This document shows positions 22,583 to 33,355 of a DNA stretch of 64,000 bases, one piece after another. Each line of letters opens with the position of its first letter. Position 1 is the first letter of the stretch. Both the position numbers and the translations under genes were made by a program. The stretch is from Myotis daubentonii (taxonomy: Eukaryota > Chordata > Mammalia > Chiroptera > Vespertilionidae), in assembly GCF_963259705.1 (NCBI RefSeq), contig NC_081851.1:14916145-14980144 (forward strand), written 5' to 3'. Under the pieces are notes generated by a model. That model was given only the letters and a program-made list of their open reading frames with translations. It ran no database searches and was not told the DNA's origin.

Positions 22583-23099
22583 GTAAGTGTTTACAAAGTA
22601 TTTGAGAAAATTAATTTCTAAATTCTGTTCCTTCTAGGTACTCTTTTCAAATTTGATCTGCTTGAGGAGTCATCTGTGATTATTTTTTTTTCCATCTCAC
22701 CTTTCCCAGTTTCTCCTCTCATTTTAGTAAAGAAAACTATGCCTTCCCCACCTCCTCAAAGAAATCTTACCATTGCCCCTGGGTGTGACACTCTCTAGCC
22801 CTCTGAACTATGAATGCATGCCAACTAATGGCACTGCATGAAGCAAACTCTTTCTGAGAAGGAATTCTTAGGGTAATCTGAAGGCAGCAGGGAAAACAAA
22901 AGCAGAGACCTCAGAGGTATTTGGAGCCTTTGTCACCTCCAGCTACACAAATGTTAAACACAGCCTGACACCTGGCCAGACAGTGTAAAATCTCACAGTG
23001 CTCAAAATGGTTGATAAAAGGGAAAAATGGATAAGTTTTTGTTAAATAAACATCTGAGTAAGAACGAAAAAAAAACCTAGTTGTCTTCCATAATTCAGG

Positions 23100-23240
23100 C
23101 ACCTTACATGTATTGTTCTAATCCCACAATGGTCCCCATGTGCCTCCCATTTTATAAAGCAGAGAACTGAAGTCAGAGAAATGAAGACAGGAGGCCAGAA
23201 TTGGTGGGGTTCCAAATCCAGCCAAGTCGGCTCCCCCAGA
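23100..23240 (-). repeat. MIR SINE fragment
   Basis: Antisense MIR pattern: 'gttctaatcccacaatggtc', 'cattttataaagcagagaac' and 'gccagaattgg'. Confidence 0.5.
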
Positions 23241-23657
23241 GCAAGCTGCCTCCTGTGTCCAGGGTTTCCTTGTCCTCCCTGATGGAAAGTCTGACCTTCC
23301 GTTCCTAAGACACATGCTGGTGTCTTCATGAATTTCAACCAATTTCCAAAAGGACCAGTGGGAAAAGAATTTTTACGGTTAAGGACAGCAATAGGGACAC
23401 AGAAGAGACTCTCATTCAGAACAATTGGAGCATAGAAAATGTTTACAGATCTGCTTCCGAATAAATGAATGAATGTCACACTGGGCTCAACGTTTAGACA
23501 CGTGCAGCTACAGAGAGAATCCAGACACCACTCAGCTGCTCTGTAGACATGGGAGCATCCTACGAATGACACTTGCCATGACACCTGTCTTGTTGACAAG
23601 AATTATGCAGATGGCTTCAGGGGTTATACAAAACTTTATATAAATCAAAAAAATCTT

Positions 23658-23880
23658 TAGCCAGTACCAGTTTGGCTCAGTGGATAGAGCATCAGCCTGC
23701 AGACTCAAGGGTCCCAGGTTCGATTCCGGTCAAGGGCATGTACCTTGGTTGTGGGCACATCCCCAGTGGGGGGCGTGCAGGAGGCGGCTGGTTGATGTTT
23801 CTCTCTCATGGATGTTTCTAACTCTCTATCCCTCTCCCTTCCTCTCTGTAGAAAATCAATAAAACTTATTTTAAAAAAAT
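23658..23880 (+). mobile_element. Ves SINE
   Basis: Plus-strand Ves: tRNA-like head with A box 'tggctcagtggatagagcat' and B box 'ggttcgattcc', then 'gggcatgtaccttggttg', 'cccagtggggggcgtgcagg', 'gatgtttctctctcatggat', 'ctctccctctcc'-like pyrimidine tract, and 'aatcaataaaa' before an A-rich tail. A well-preserved copy that defines the family here. Confidence 0.93.
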
Positions 23881-24069
23881 TCTTTAGAAAAAAATCTTCA
23901 GTTGTTGTTTTTTTAAAATGAATTACTGAATCTTCTGAAACTTATTTTGGCTTTTGCAAAAGTTCAAAAAATTTCACATTCTTTTTATAGTTTCTTCCTT
24001 TGTTGATTTTTTTTTCTCCAATACTGGAAAAAGATAAAAAAATAAAGGCATGTTGAAAGAAGAACATAA

Positions 24070-24430
24070 AAAGTTCTCCGTAATTTCACATCCCACAGTT
24101 AGATAATAGTATGATCTTTTCCCTTTGTTTCTTTGTGTGTTTTTTTGTTTTATATAGGTATGTATATGTATGCACAGTATAAAGTTGCCAAATTTGGAAT
24201 TATATATTCAAATGTGTATGCACATATATTTATAAAAATATATGTACACATACTTTTTGCTTCCCCTTGTTCTTAAAATTATACCATAAACCTTCCCGCA
24301 TATTCTAAGAGAGTCCTATCTTAATGGCTTTGTAATATTCCAGCATATGTTTAAATCACAATTCAGATAACCAAAATTCTATCACTGGTCATTTAAGTTT
24401 TTCCCACTTGTTCAGTGTTATGAATAATAA
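24070..24430 (-). repeat. Old interspersed repeat, probably L1-derived
   Basis: It contains 'atggctttgtaatattcca' and 'aagtttttcccacttgttca', the antisense wording of old L1 3' regions, in AT-rich sequence. Family not assigned precisely. Confidence 0.4.
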
Positions 24431-24726
24431 AAAGAATCAGCACTTTCTAAAACTTTTTTCTGTTTTTTGAATTAAAGAGAACTAATTTTAAAATCACTAG
24501 AAAATCCTTTGAGAATAGAAATGTTTTATTTTGCACTTTGCCGTAGAGTAGCCAGTAGCCGCATATGGCTATTGAGCTCTTGAGAGGTGGTTAGTGCAAC
24601 TTAGGAGCGTGATTTCACCTTTTACTTCATTTTAAATTAGCCACATGTGGGTAATGACTCCCTTATTGGTCAAAGCAGAACTTGAGAGCGCTGAATCCTA
24701 ACCACTAGACCTCCAGGGACTGTGGT

Positions 24727-25005
24727 ACATAGAATGAACAACATAAACTGATGAACAAAAACAGATCCAGAGACAGAGAAACATCTATCAGACCATCAAA
24801 CTCTAAAGGGAAGGTAGGGGAGGGTGGAGGTAAGAGGGGGAGATCAACCAAAGGACTTATTTGCATGCATATAGGCCTAACCACTGGACATAGACAACAG
24901 GCGGGTGAGGGCATGAGTGGGGAGGGTGCGGAGGGTAATGTGGGGATAAGGACACATATGCAATAACTTAATCAATAAAGAAATTTTAGAAAAACAGACA
25001 AACAA
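24727..25005 (+). mobile_element. L1 3'-UTR fragment
   Basis: Matches the L1 3' end at 31017-31310: 'gaacaacataaactgatgaa', 'agatcaaccaaaggactta', 'ggacatagacaacaggcggg', then 'ggataaggacacatatgcaa' and an A-rich tail. Severely 5'-truncated. Confidence 0.8.
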
Positions 25006-25639
25006 CAAAGCAGAACTTGAAACTTGGGAGCTCAGTGCACTGCTTTGAGAATTTGCTTGTATGCAGGAATGCCCCCATCTTGTGGCCTTTTAGAATATTG
25101 CTTCTGAAATTTTGGGAACTAAGGTGTATTAGCAAGTATGAGCAAGTATTTTTTCTTGTAACTTCAGAATGTTCATAAACCATAAATGTCACCTGGTAGA
25201 TTATATAAATTATCTGGAAGTTTTAAGACTGGCATGGCTAAAAGACAGTCACCACACAGGGCAAATGAATTGCAGGGGACAGTAAATATTTAGAAAAACA
25301 CTAAGAATAGACTCACTCTTTTGATTGGGACACAGGGAGGATTTTAAACAGAGGGACCTTGTTATCTCCCAAGTCCAACAATATTACTATGTGCAGATAA
25401 GGCTTTGCATGGTTATTCCTAGAATTAGTACAATTGGGAAATGATCACTTTTAGGCATCAAGGATATCTTTTTCCAAGAATGGCGAAATGTGAAGAGTTC
25501 CTGGAAGTTATTGCATCCTCGAAATTGCCTTGAAACATATTGTATTGGAGATTTATCCCTAAAGCACACCCCTTTGGGGAATGTTAACCAAATATCCAGG
25601 ATGCTACTTTAGTCTTTTTTTTTTTTTTTGGAACTTCGA

Positions 25640-25752
25640 AAGATCAGATTTAATGCTGGGGTCCAACCCCAGCAGGTCCAGGCGTCCCCAAAGGTGTGGA
25701 CGGAGTTGGCGAAGAAGGAATGACACATAGGCAGCGTTCAGGTGATCATCAT
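25640..25752 (-). mobile_element. Possible LTR-like segment next to minisatellite
   Basis: 'gctggggtccaaccccagc' forms a 19-nt palindrome, followed by sequence I associate with LTR-type repeats but cannot place. Weak assignment. Confidence 0.25.
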
Positions 25753-26060
25753 AGCCAGGTTCTGTAGCTAGGTTCTCTTGCCATGTTCTCTCGCTAGGTT
25801 CTCCAGCCAGGTTCAGTCTCCAGGTTCTGTCCAGGTTCTCTAGCCATGTTCTCTTGCTAGGTTCTCCAGCCAGGTTCAGTCGCCAGGTTCTGTCCAGGTT
25901 CTCTAGCCATGTTCTCTTGCTAGGTTCTTCAGCAAGGTTCTATAGCCAGCATCTCCAGCCAAGTTCTGTCTAGGATCTCCAGCCAATTCCTGTAGCCGGG
26001 TTCTGTCCAGGATCTTTTGCCATGTTCTCTCACTAGGTTCTGTCTCTAGGTTCTGTCTAC
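25753..26060. repeat. 13-bp minisatellite
   Basis: About 24 degenerate copies of a unit close to 'gccaggttctcta', with single-base variants and occasional 11- or 14-base units. Confidence 0.9.
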
Positions 26061-26449
26061 TTTAATCTTTAGGGCTCATTCTAAACTTAGCAGAAGAAAT
26101 GGCAAAGGGGCAATAAAATGAGGTCCAATGTACTTTGTGAAACAAGGCAGAATGGCCAAACCTCAAATCCCCTGCAACAAATGAGGTAAATTATCAAGCA
26201 TTGGGAAGCTAATCCCATAGCTAGTTACTGGAATTTATTGAGCCATATGTAAGTAATGAGCAGCAACTATCTTGTTATCTGTAATTATTGGGAACAATCA
26301 AGTTTTTATAAGGAAGCTCAGTTTTTGTTTGGTTTCAATGTCTCACATTGGCCTTGGAACAGTTCCCTGTTGCATTAGAAGAACTAATACATCTATTGTG
26401 TTTCAATAAAAGCTATTGGCTGTTATTTATTTTTCTTTTAGGATAAGTT

Positions 26450-26960
26450 AGTCATAAATGACTATGGTGGGTGCCCTGGGGCTGTGGTCTCTTCTCCACA
26501 TCCCGCAGGGTGGGGAGACTTGAACCGGTTCGAGCAAGTTCGGAGGCTCTTTCGGGTTTAAAGAATAATGAAAGACAGACATAAAATAGATTAAAAGCTT
26601 GGGCTGGGTGTGGTTTCTGACCTCTGATTCCAGGGACAGACAGAGAGAGTCTGCCCTCTGGAGGGAAAGGCACAGAGAGAGCCAGCTCTGAAAGCTGTTT
26701 ATTATATACTCCAATTACAGGAAGTTACATCACATCTGGGTGGGCCTGAGACATCATGAGATCCATCCCCTTAACACTGGGCAGGAGAGTCAGACTGAGT
26801 GACATCCAATCTTTTGACTGGTCCCGCCCTCAGGGCATGGCTCTGACCTTGCCCTGAGTCCCAGCTGATGTCTATTAAGCCAAGTGTATTCTAAGGGCTC
26901 TTAAAAAATAAGTGATTCTCTGATAAGTCATCAGAACCCAATGATTAACATCAATTTTTT
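26450..26960 (-). mobile_element. Probable solo LTR of an endogenous retrovirus
   Basis: Read on minus it has LTR-like organisation: a U3-like part, 'aataaacagctttcagag' resembling a polyadenylation region, then a U5-like end with 'tctccccaccctgcgggat'. I see no internal retroviral genes, clear TG...CA ends or target duplication, so the call is tentative. Confidence 0.35.
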
Positions 26961-27195
26961 ATTTTTATTTTTTGGTGGTATGTGCAGATTTGGTCTGCAT
27001 TTACACCATTCACATTTCTCTTGTCAACAAAGAAAAATAAATGCTTCCATAGACATGTCGCCTTCCTTTTTTATGAAAAGTTATATTTATGGTACAGAAA
27101 ACATTTAATAGATGTAGAATAAACAGTGTACAATAAACAGCGATCATATCTTGCCCCCTTCTTTTATATTTTCATTTTTTAAGAAATAAGGAAAC

Positions 27196-27440
27196 ACGTG
27201 GGCTGGGTAGCTCAGTTGGTTGGAGCATCGTCCCATACACCAAAAGTTTCAGGTTTGATTCCCAGTCAGGGCACATACCTAGGTTGCTGGTTCAATCCCC
27301 AGTCATGGTACATACAGAAGGCAGCATTCAATGTTTCTCTCTCACATAGATGTTTCTCTCTCTCCCTCTGACTCTCTTTCTCTCACTCTTAAATCAATAA
27401 AACTATCAGGTGAGGATTATAAGAAAAAGAAAAAACATAA
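27196..27440 (+). mobile_element. Ves SINE
   Basis: Plus-strand Ves with head 'ctgggtagctcagttggttg', B box 'ggtttgattccc', internal repeat of 'gttgctggttcaatccccag', the 'tttctctctc' tract and 'aaatcaataaaa'. Its A-rich tail is the insertion site of the Helitron that follows. Confidence 0.88.
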
Positions 27441-28082
27441 TCCTTATCTAATAAAAGAGAAACATGATAATTGGCGTACGACCACTACCCTTCCCATTGG
27501 CTAATCAGGGGCGATATGCAAATTAACTGTCAGCCAAGATGGCGGCCGGCAACCAGGAAGCTTAAACTGAACATGAGGCTTGCTTGCTTCAGTGACGGAG
27601 GACTGCAACATTCCCCGCCTGCCTTGCTGGCCTCTCAGCCTGCAGTTTAAGAAACATAGTAACAAATAGAAGCTAAAAGAAAACACCCAGAAACCAGCTT
27701 TCAGGGAGCTGGGATCTCAGAGCTGGAGTTGATACAGAGTTTCGATTGTAGAACTGAAACAAACCAGATACCTGCTTTCAGAAGTGGAAGCCTCAGAGCT
27801 GGAGCCAGGCTAAAGCTGGCCCAGAATAAAAAAAAAAAAAAAAAAAGAATAAAAGGAGCAGTTGGGTGCTTCAGTCACAGCCTGAAAACAGCCCTCAGCC
27901 CCTCACCCAGACTGGCCAGGCGCCCCAGTGGAGACCCCCACCCTGAAGGGTGTGTGACCGGCTGCAAATAGCCATCATCCCCTCACCCAGGCTGGCCAGG
28001 CACCCCAGTGGGGACCCCCACCCTGATCCGGGACACCCTTCACGGCAAACCACCCAGCCCCCACCCATGCACCAGGCCTCTA
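27441..28082 (+). mobile_element. Helitron A with promoter-like body
   Basis: 5' end TCCTTATCTAATAAAAG follows an A, as required for A|T insertion. The body has an inverted CCAAT box (27495-27500), 'caagatggcggcc' (27535-27547, YY1-type motif), GC-rich transcribed-like sequence and an internal poly-A (27828-27846). The right end 'tgcaccaggcctcta' (about 28068-28082) is a Helitron 3' end lacking the final G, and it runs directly into the next Helitron. Poly-A inside suggests a captured retrotranscript or gene piece. No open frame of note. Confidence 0.75.
27490..27660 (+). promoter_or_regulatory. Captured promoter-like segment in Helitron A
   Basis: It contains 'cccattggctaatcagg' (CCAAT-type) and, 40 bases on, 'aagatggcggc' (matches the YY1 motif found just downstream of many housekeeping start sites). 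Vespertilionid Helitrons are known to have captured and amplified host promoters, such as that of NUBPL. I cannot tell which gene this came from. Confidence 0.4.
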
Positions 28083-28571
28083 TCCTATATAGTAAAAGGG
28101 TACTATGCCTCCCAGCACCGGGATCAGTGGAGCCTCGAGGCCTCCCGGCACCGGGATCAGCATGACAGGGGGCAGTGCCCCAACCCCCTGATCGGTCCTG
28201 CTCTGTGTGTGACAGGGGGCAGTGCCCCAACTCCCCTATCGGCCCTACTCTGTGAGTGACAGGGGGGAGCTCCTCAACCCCCTGATGGGCCCTGCTCTGT
28301 GCGTGACAGGGGGTGACGCCGCAACCTCCCCATCGACCCTGCCTTGAGTGTGACAGGGGGCAGTGCCCCAATCCGCCAAACAGCCATACCCTGAGCCCGA
28401 ACAGGGGCTGCACCTAGGGATTAGGCCTGCCCTCTTCCACCCGGGAGCAGTCCTAAGCCTGCAGGTCATTATCTCCCGAGGGGTCCCAGACTTCGAGAGG
28501 GCACAGGCCAGGGAGAGGGACCCTCCCCCTCCCCCCCTGAGTGCACAAATTTTTGTGCACCGGGCCTCTAG
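28083..28571 (+). mobile_element. Helitron B, HeliBat-type
   Basis: Starts TCCTATATAGTAAAAGG and ends with the perfect hairpin GTGCACAAA-TT-TTTGTGCAC (28541-28560), then 11 bases and CTAG at 28568-28571, followed by T. The body is a run of related ~55-65-bp repeats around 'gtgacagggggcagtgcccc' (28160-28370). Non-autonomous. Confidence 0.9.
28160..28375. repeat. ~55-65-bp tandem repeats inside Helitron B
   Basis: Four copies of 'gtgacagggggcagtgcccc'-type units, each followed by a variable 'ccgatcggccctgctctgtg'-like half, with divergence among copies. Confidence 0.8.
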
Positions 28572-28574
28572 TAC

Positions 28575-30665
28575 AATAATAAAGAAATATTAGCCATTGC
28601 AATTAGGCAAGAAGAAGAAATAAAAGGCATCCAAATTGGAATAGAGGAAGTAAAACTGTCCTTATTTGCAGACGACATGATATTATACATACAAAACCCT
28701 AGAGACTCCATCAAAAAGCTACTAGACTTAATACATGAATTTGTCAATGTAGCAGGACACAAAATTAACCCCAAGCTATCTGAGGCATTTCTATACACAA
28801 ACAGTGAACTTTCAGAAAGAGAAACTAAAAAAACAATCCCATTTACCATCGCACCAAAAAAATTAAGCTACCTAGGAATAAACTTAACTGAAGAGGTAAA
28901 AGACCTCTACTCAGAAAACTACAGGACGTTGAAAAAAGAGATAGAGGAAGACATAAACAGATGGAAGAACATACCGTGTTCATGGATTGGTAGAATCAAC
29001 ATCATTAAAATGTCCATACTACCCAATGCAATCTATAAATTCAACGCACTTCCCATTAAAATAACAACGACATACTTCACAGACCTAGAACGAACTCTCC
29101 AAAAATTCATCTGGAATAAAAAAAGACCCCGAATAGCAGCAACAATCCTGAGAAAGAACAAAGTAGGTGGGATCTCAATACCAGATATCAAGATGTATTA
29201 AAAAAGCCAATGTTCTCAAAACTGCCTGGTACTGGCACAAGAACAGACATATAGATCAATGGAATAGAACAGAGAGCCCAGAAATTGGCCCGTACCAATA
29301 TGCTCAATTAATATTTGACAAAGGAGGCAAAAACATACAATGGAGCCAAGATAGTCTCTTCAATAAATGGTGTTGGGAAAATTGGATAGACATATGCAAG
29401 AAAATGAAACTAGACCACCAACTTACACCATACACAAAAATAAACTCAAAATGGATAAAGGACTTAAATGTACGACAGGAAACCATAAAAATTCTAGAAG
29501 AATCCAAAGGCAACAAAATCTCAGACATATGCCAAAGCAATTTCTTCACTGATACAGCTCCTAGGACACTTGAAACTAAAGAGAAATGAACAAATGGGAC
29601 TACATCAAAATAAAAAGCTTCTGCACAGCAAAAGTAACCATCAACAAAACAACGAGAAAACCCACTGCGTGGGCAAACATATTTGCCAATGTCATATCTG
29701 ATAAGGGCCTAATCTCCAAAATTTATAGGGAACTCATACAACTTAACAAAAGGAAGATAAACAATCCAATCAAAAAATGGGCAAATGATCTAAATAGACT
29801 CCTTTCAAAAGAGGACATTCAGAAAGCCAAGAGACATATGAAAACATGCTCAAAGTCACTAATCATCCGAGAGATGCAATTCAAAACAACAATGAGGTAA
29901 CATCTCACACCTGTCAGACTGGCTACCATCAACAATTCAACAAACGACAAGTGCTGGAGAGGATGTGGAGAAAAAGGAACACTTGTGCACTACTAGTGGG
30001 AATGCAGACTGGTGCAGTCACTATGGAAGACAGTATGGAATTTCCTCAAAAAACTAAAAATGGAACTTCCATTTGACCCTGTGATCCCACTTCTAGGAAT
30101 ATATCCCAAGAAACCAGAAACACCAATCAGAAAGGATATATGTACCCCTTCGTTCATAGCATCACAATTCACCATAGCTAAGATCTGGAAACAGCCTAAG
30201 TGCCCATCAGTAGATGATTGGATTAGAAAACTGTGGTACATCTACACGATGGAATACTATGCTGCTGTAAAAAAGAAGGAACTCTTACCATTTGCAATGG
30301 CATGGATGGAACTGGAGAGCATTATGCTAAGTGAAATAAGCCAGTTGATGAAGGAAAAGTACCACATGATCTCACTCATTCAGGGATAATAGAGACCATT
30401 ATAATCTTTTGAACAATAATAGATACAGAGGCAGAGCAGCCTCAAACAGATTGTCAACTGCAACGGGAAGGCCGGGGAGGGTTGGGGGGCAGGAGGGAGT
30501 GGGGTAAGAGATCAACCGAAGGACTTGTATGCATGCATGTAAGCATAACCAATGGACATAAGACACTGGGGAGTAGGGGAGGCCAGGGGATTGTCATGGG
30601 CAGGGGGAAAAAAGGGGACACATATGTAATACCCTTTGTAATATTGTAAGAAATAAAAAACAAAA
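28575..30665 (+). mobile_element. 5'-truncated L1 (ORF2 C-terminal half and 3' UTR)
   Basis: It begins in the reverse-transcriptase domain (about 28590, IKGIQIG, then the catalytic [15 protein letters not shown] at 28668-28712) and continues through [17 protein letters not shown] and [18 protein letters not shown] to the C-terminus near 30390, then a G-rich 3' UTR and A-rich tail. The frame changes at about 29190, 29588, 29880 and 30012, so ORF2 is broken. The 5' end abuts the Helitron. Confidence 0.93.
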
Positions 30666-30674
30666 ACAAAATAA

Positions 30675-31310
30675 AACCTAAAAATGGAACTCCCATTTGA
30701 CCCTGTGATCCCTCTTCTAGGAAGATATCCCTAGAAACCAGAAACACCAATCAGAAAGGATATATGCACCCCTCTGTTCATAGCAGCACAATTCACCATA
30801 GCTAAGATCTGGAAACAGCCTAAGTGCCCATCAGTAGATGAATGGATTAGAAAACTGTGGTACATCTACACGATGGAATACTATGCTGGTATAAAAAAGA
30901 AGGAACTCTTACCATTTGCAATGGCATGGATGGAACTGGAGAGCATTATGCTAAGTGAAATAAGCCAGTCAATGAAGGAAAAATACCACATGATCTCACT
31001 CATTTGTGGATTATAAAGAACAACATAGACTGATGAAAAGGGACAAATCCAAAGACTGAGAAACAGCAATCAGGCTATCAATCCTCAGAAGGAAAGTTGG
31101 GGAGGGAGGGGGTAATGGGAAGAGATCAACCAAAGGACTTGTATACACGCATAGAAGCCAAACCAATGGACATGGACAACAGGGGGATGGGAGCATGAGT
31201 GTGCGGGGAGTGGGGCTGGGAGTCGGGGGCGGAGGTTGGGGGTTAATGGGGGGGATGAGGACACATTTGTAATACCTTCACTAATAATTTTTTTAAAAAA
31301 TACAAGGACA
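30675..31310 (+). mobile_element. Second L1 3' fragment in the tail of the first
   Basis: It restarts at 'ctaaaaatggaactcccat', the same ORF2 position as 30053, and repeats the C-terminal coding part, but ends with a different 3' UTR ('gaacaacatagactgatgaa'), matching the fragment at 24727. It is therefore a separate insertion of another L1 subfamily into the A-rich tail of the first, not a simple duplication. Confidence 0.9.
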
Positions 31311-31644
31311 TTTAGGCAATGCCAAAAAAAAATCAAGTACATATATCACTTTAAAAATCATTAACAAAAACAAATTTTACAGGACTTATTTATAAAACAG
31401 AAAAGGAACTAATAAAATGAACCCAGACTCAGATCTTTGCACTAGTAATAAATTACATTAGGTGAGATACATCTGAACTGAACTGGATTCATCAGAAAAG
31501 TCAGTGAAATTTTGGGTACCAATGACCTTTTAGGACATGTGACCTTGTCAGAGCATTTCACATGTAGTCCCTCACCTGCCCCTCAGACAGACAAGGCAAC
31601 AACTCAGATACATGCTTCCATCTTCTTCAAGATCTCAAGGCCCA

Positions 31645-31960
31645 TCCTACATAATAAAAGTCTAATATGCAAATTGACCAAATGGTGGAACGACTGGACA
31701 CTATGATGCATACTGACCACTTGGGGGCAGGAACTTCCCCCTGGTGGTCAGTGTGCTCCCACAGGGGGAGCACCGCTCACCCAGAAACCAGCCTCACAGC
31801 TGGTGAGCACAGTGGTGGTGGTGGGAGCCTCTTTGCCTCCGTGGCAGCGCTAAGGATGTCCGACTGCTGACTTCTCCCAAGGGCTCCTGGACTGCAAGAG
31901 GGTGCAGGCTGAGCTGAGGGACCACCCCCCAGGCACGATTTTCGTGCACTGGGCCTCTAG
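31645..31960 (+). mobile_element. Short HeliBat-type Helitron
   Basis: A 316-bp element from TCCTACATAATAAAAGTC to the hairpin GCACGA-TTT-TCGTGC (31933-31947) and CTAG (31957-31960), with A before and T after. The body keeps 'actgaccacttgggggcag', the common bat Helitron signature, and is internally deleted relative to longer copies. Confidence 0.92.
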
Positions 31961-33126
31961 TACATTATATTCTTTCTGCAACTTATTTCTTTAAAATGCC
32001 ACTGTAGAACGTAGCCCCACAATATACATAAAACAATGAAACACAACGAAACTTTATGGTCAAAATTGGCATCTTTCAAAGGAATAATCAATTTTTATTT
32101 TCAACAAATGTATTTTAGAATCGCACTTCTAAAACTAAGCTTTAAAAGTAATTAGAAATTACCCCAAACATGTCAGCTTAGGCCAAATTCAATCCACTGC
32201 CCTCCAAGCCCCTACTGCTAGGCAGATAGCAGTATCTCACGGGCATCCCAGTGGTTTTCCACATACGAAAGTTCCCTTCTCCCTCAACACCTAATACACA
32301 TGAATTTATTTAAACTCTCCCTCAAGTAATATGTATTATCAACCTGGACTCTTGGAGTACAAACTCGTTCTGACTATTATCTTGTGTTTAAGGGGAGACT
32401 GCACTTTATTTATTCTAAGGTCCCGAGGAGAGTTTGGAGCCAGATGTAATAGAGAAAATAATGGCTGAAAAATCCCAAAATCTGGCAAAAGACATAAGCT
32501 ACAGATTTAATAAGCTACACAAACCCCAACTAGGATAAAACCAAGAAATCCATGCCGAGATACAACTATTTTACTCCCAGTTCAGATGAAAGAACACCAC
32601 TTTTCTTGAATCATGAGTTAGATGTCTACCAGGATAAGCTAAGCAAAACCCACCAACCCCTTCAGAGCTTGTCTGCTTTCAGTGTCCTGACCAAAGTGTA
32701 CATCAGCACCATGGACAGGGCCCATTCTCCTTGACCAGCCACATCTCAAAGGGAGACCTCATCTGCATCTCCTAGGGCTGAAAGCAAGCCTGCCCTTTGT
32801 TCCAGAGGCTGACATGCTCTTCCAAAACTGTTCCCTACACACCAAGGAACAAGGGCAGACAGTGCTCTGTGCAAGACAAGCAGAACCATGGGGGAGCCCC
32901 AGAGGACTGTCTCCCATCAGGCAACATGTAACTTTCACTTTCAAGAAATTGTGTTATGAATGAGCACCCTCTCCAATAGGAAGGTTCTTCTATACAAGTC
33001 AACTGAGGACGGAGAACATGATTTGATAAAGGACATGGCGTATATTCCTTGCTGTTATCACTAACCTAGTACACATTCCTGGCTATCTGACATCTTCTGC
33101 AGTCAGGAGCAGGGCATGGCATAAGC
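31961..33126. other. Unassigned sequence, no gene seen
   Basis: AT-rich to about 32.5 kb, then ordinary composition. Small open frames only, no recognised homology. Confidence 0.4.
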
Positions 33127-33355
33127 CAGCCATGGGCAAACTACGGCCTGCAGGGCGGATCTGGCCCGTTTGAAATGAATAAAACTAAAAAAAAAAAAAA
33201 AAAAAAAAAAAAAGACCGTACCCTTTTATGTAATGATGTTTACTTTGAATTTATATTAGTCCACACAAACACTCCATCCATGCTTTTGTTCCGGCCCTCC
33301 GGTCCATTTTAAGAACCCATTGTGGCCCTCAAGACAAAAAGTTTGCCCACCCCTG
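33127..33355 (-). mobile_element. hAT-like MITE, second copy
   Basis: Inverted copy of the element at 786-996: starts CAGCCATGGGCAAAC, ends GTTTGCCCACCCCTG, with an A run at about 33188-33212. Flanks share TAAGC (gcataagc before, gttaagcg after), which may be a decayed 8-bp target duplication. Longer than the first copy and keeps 'gtccattttaagaacccatt'. Confidence 0.78.

Noticed and set aside
23658..23880. tRNA gene suggested by A and B boxes
   Set aside because: The boxes belong to the tRNA-derived head of a Ves SINE; no cloverleaf with a normal anticodon arm and the SINE body follows. The same applies to the other Ves copies.
28677..30389. Living reverse transcriptase gene
   Set aside because: The FADD catalytic motif is present, but the element is 5'-truncated and the frame changes several times.
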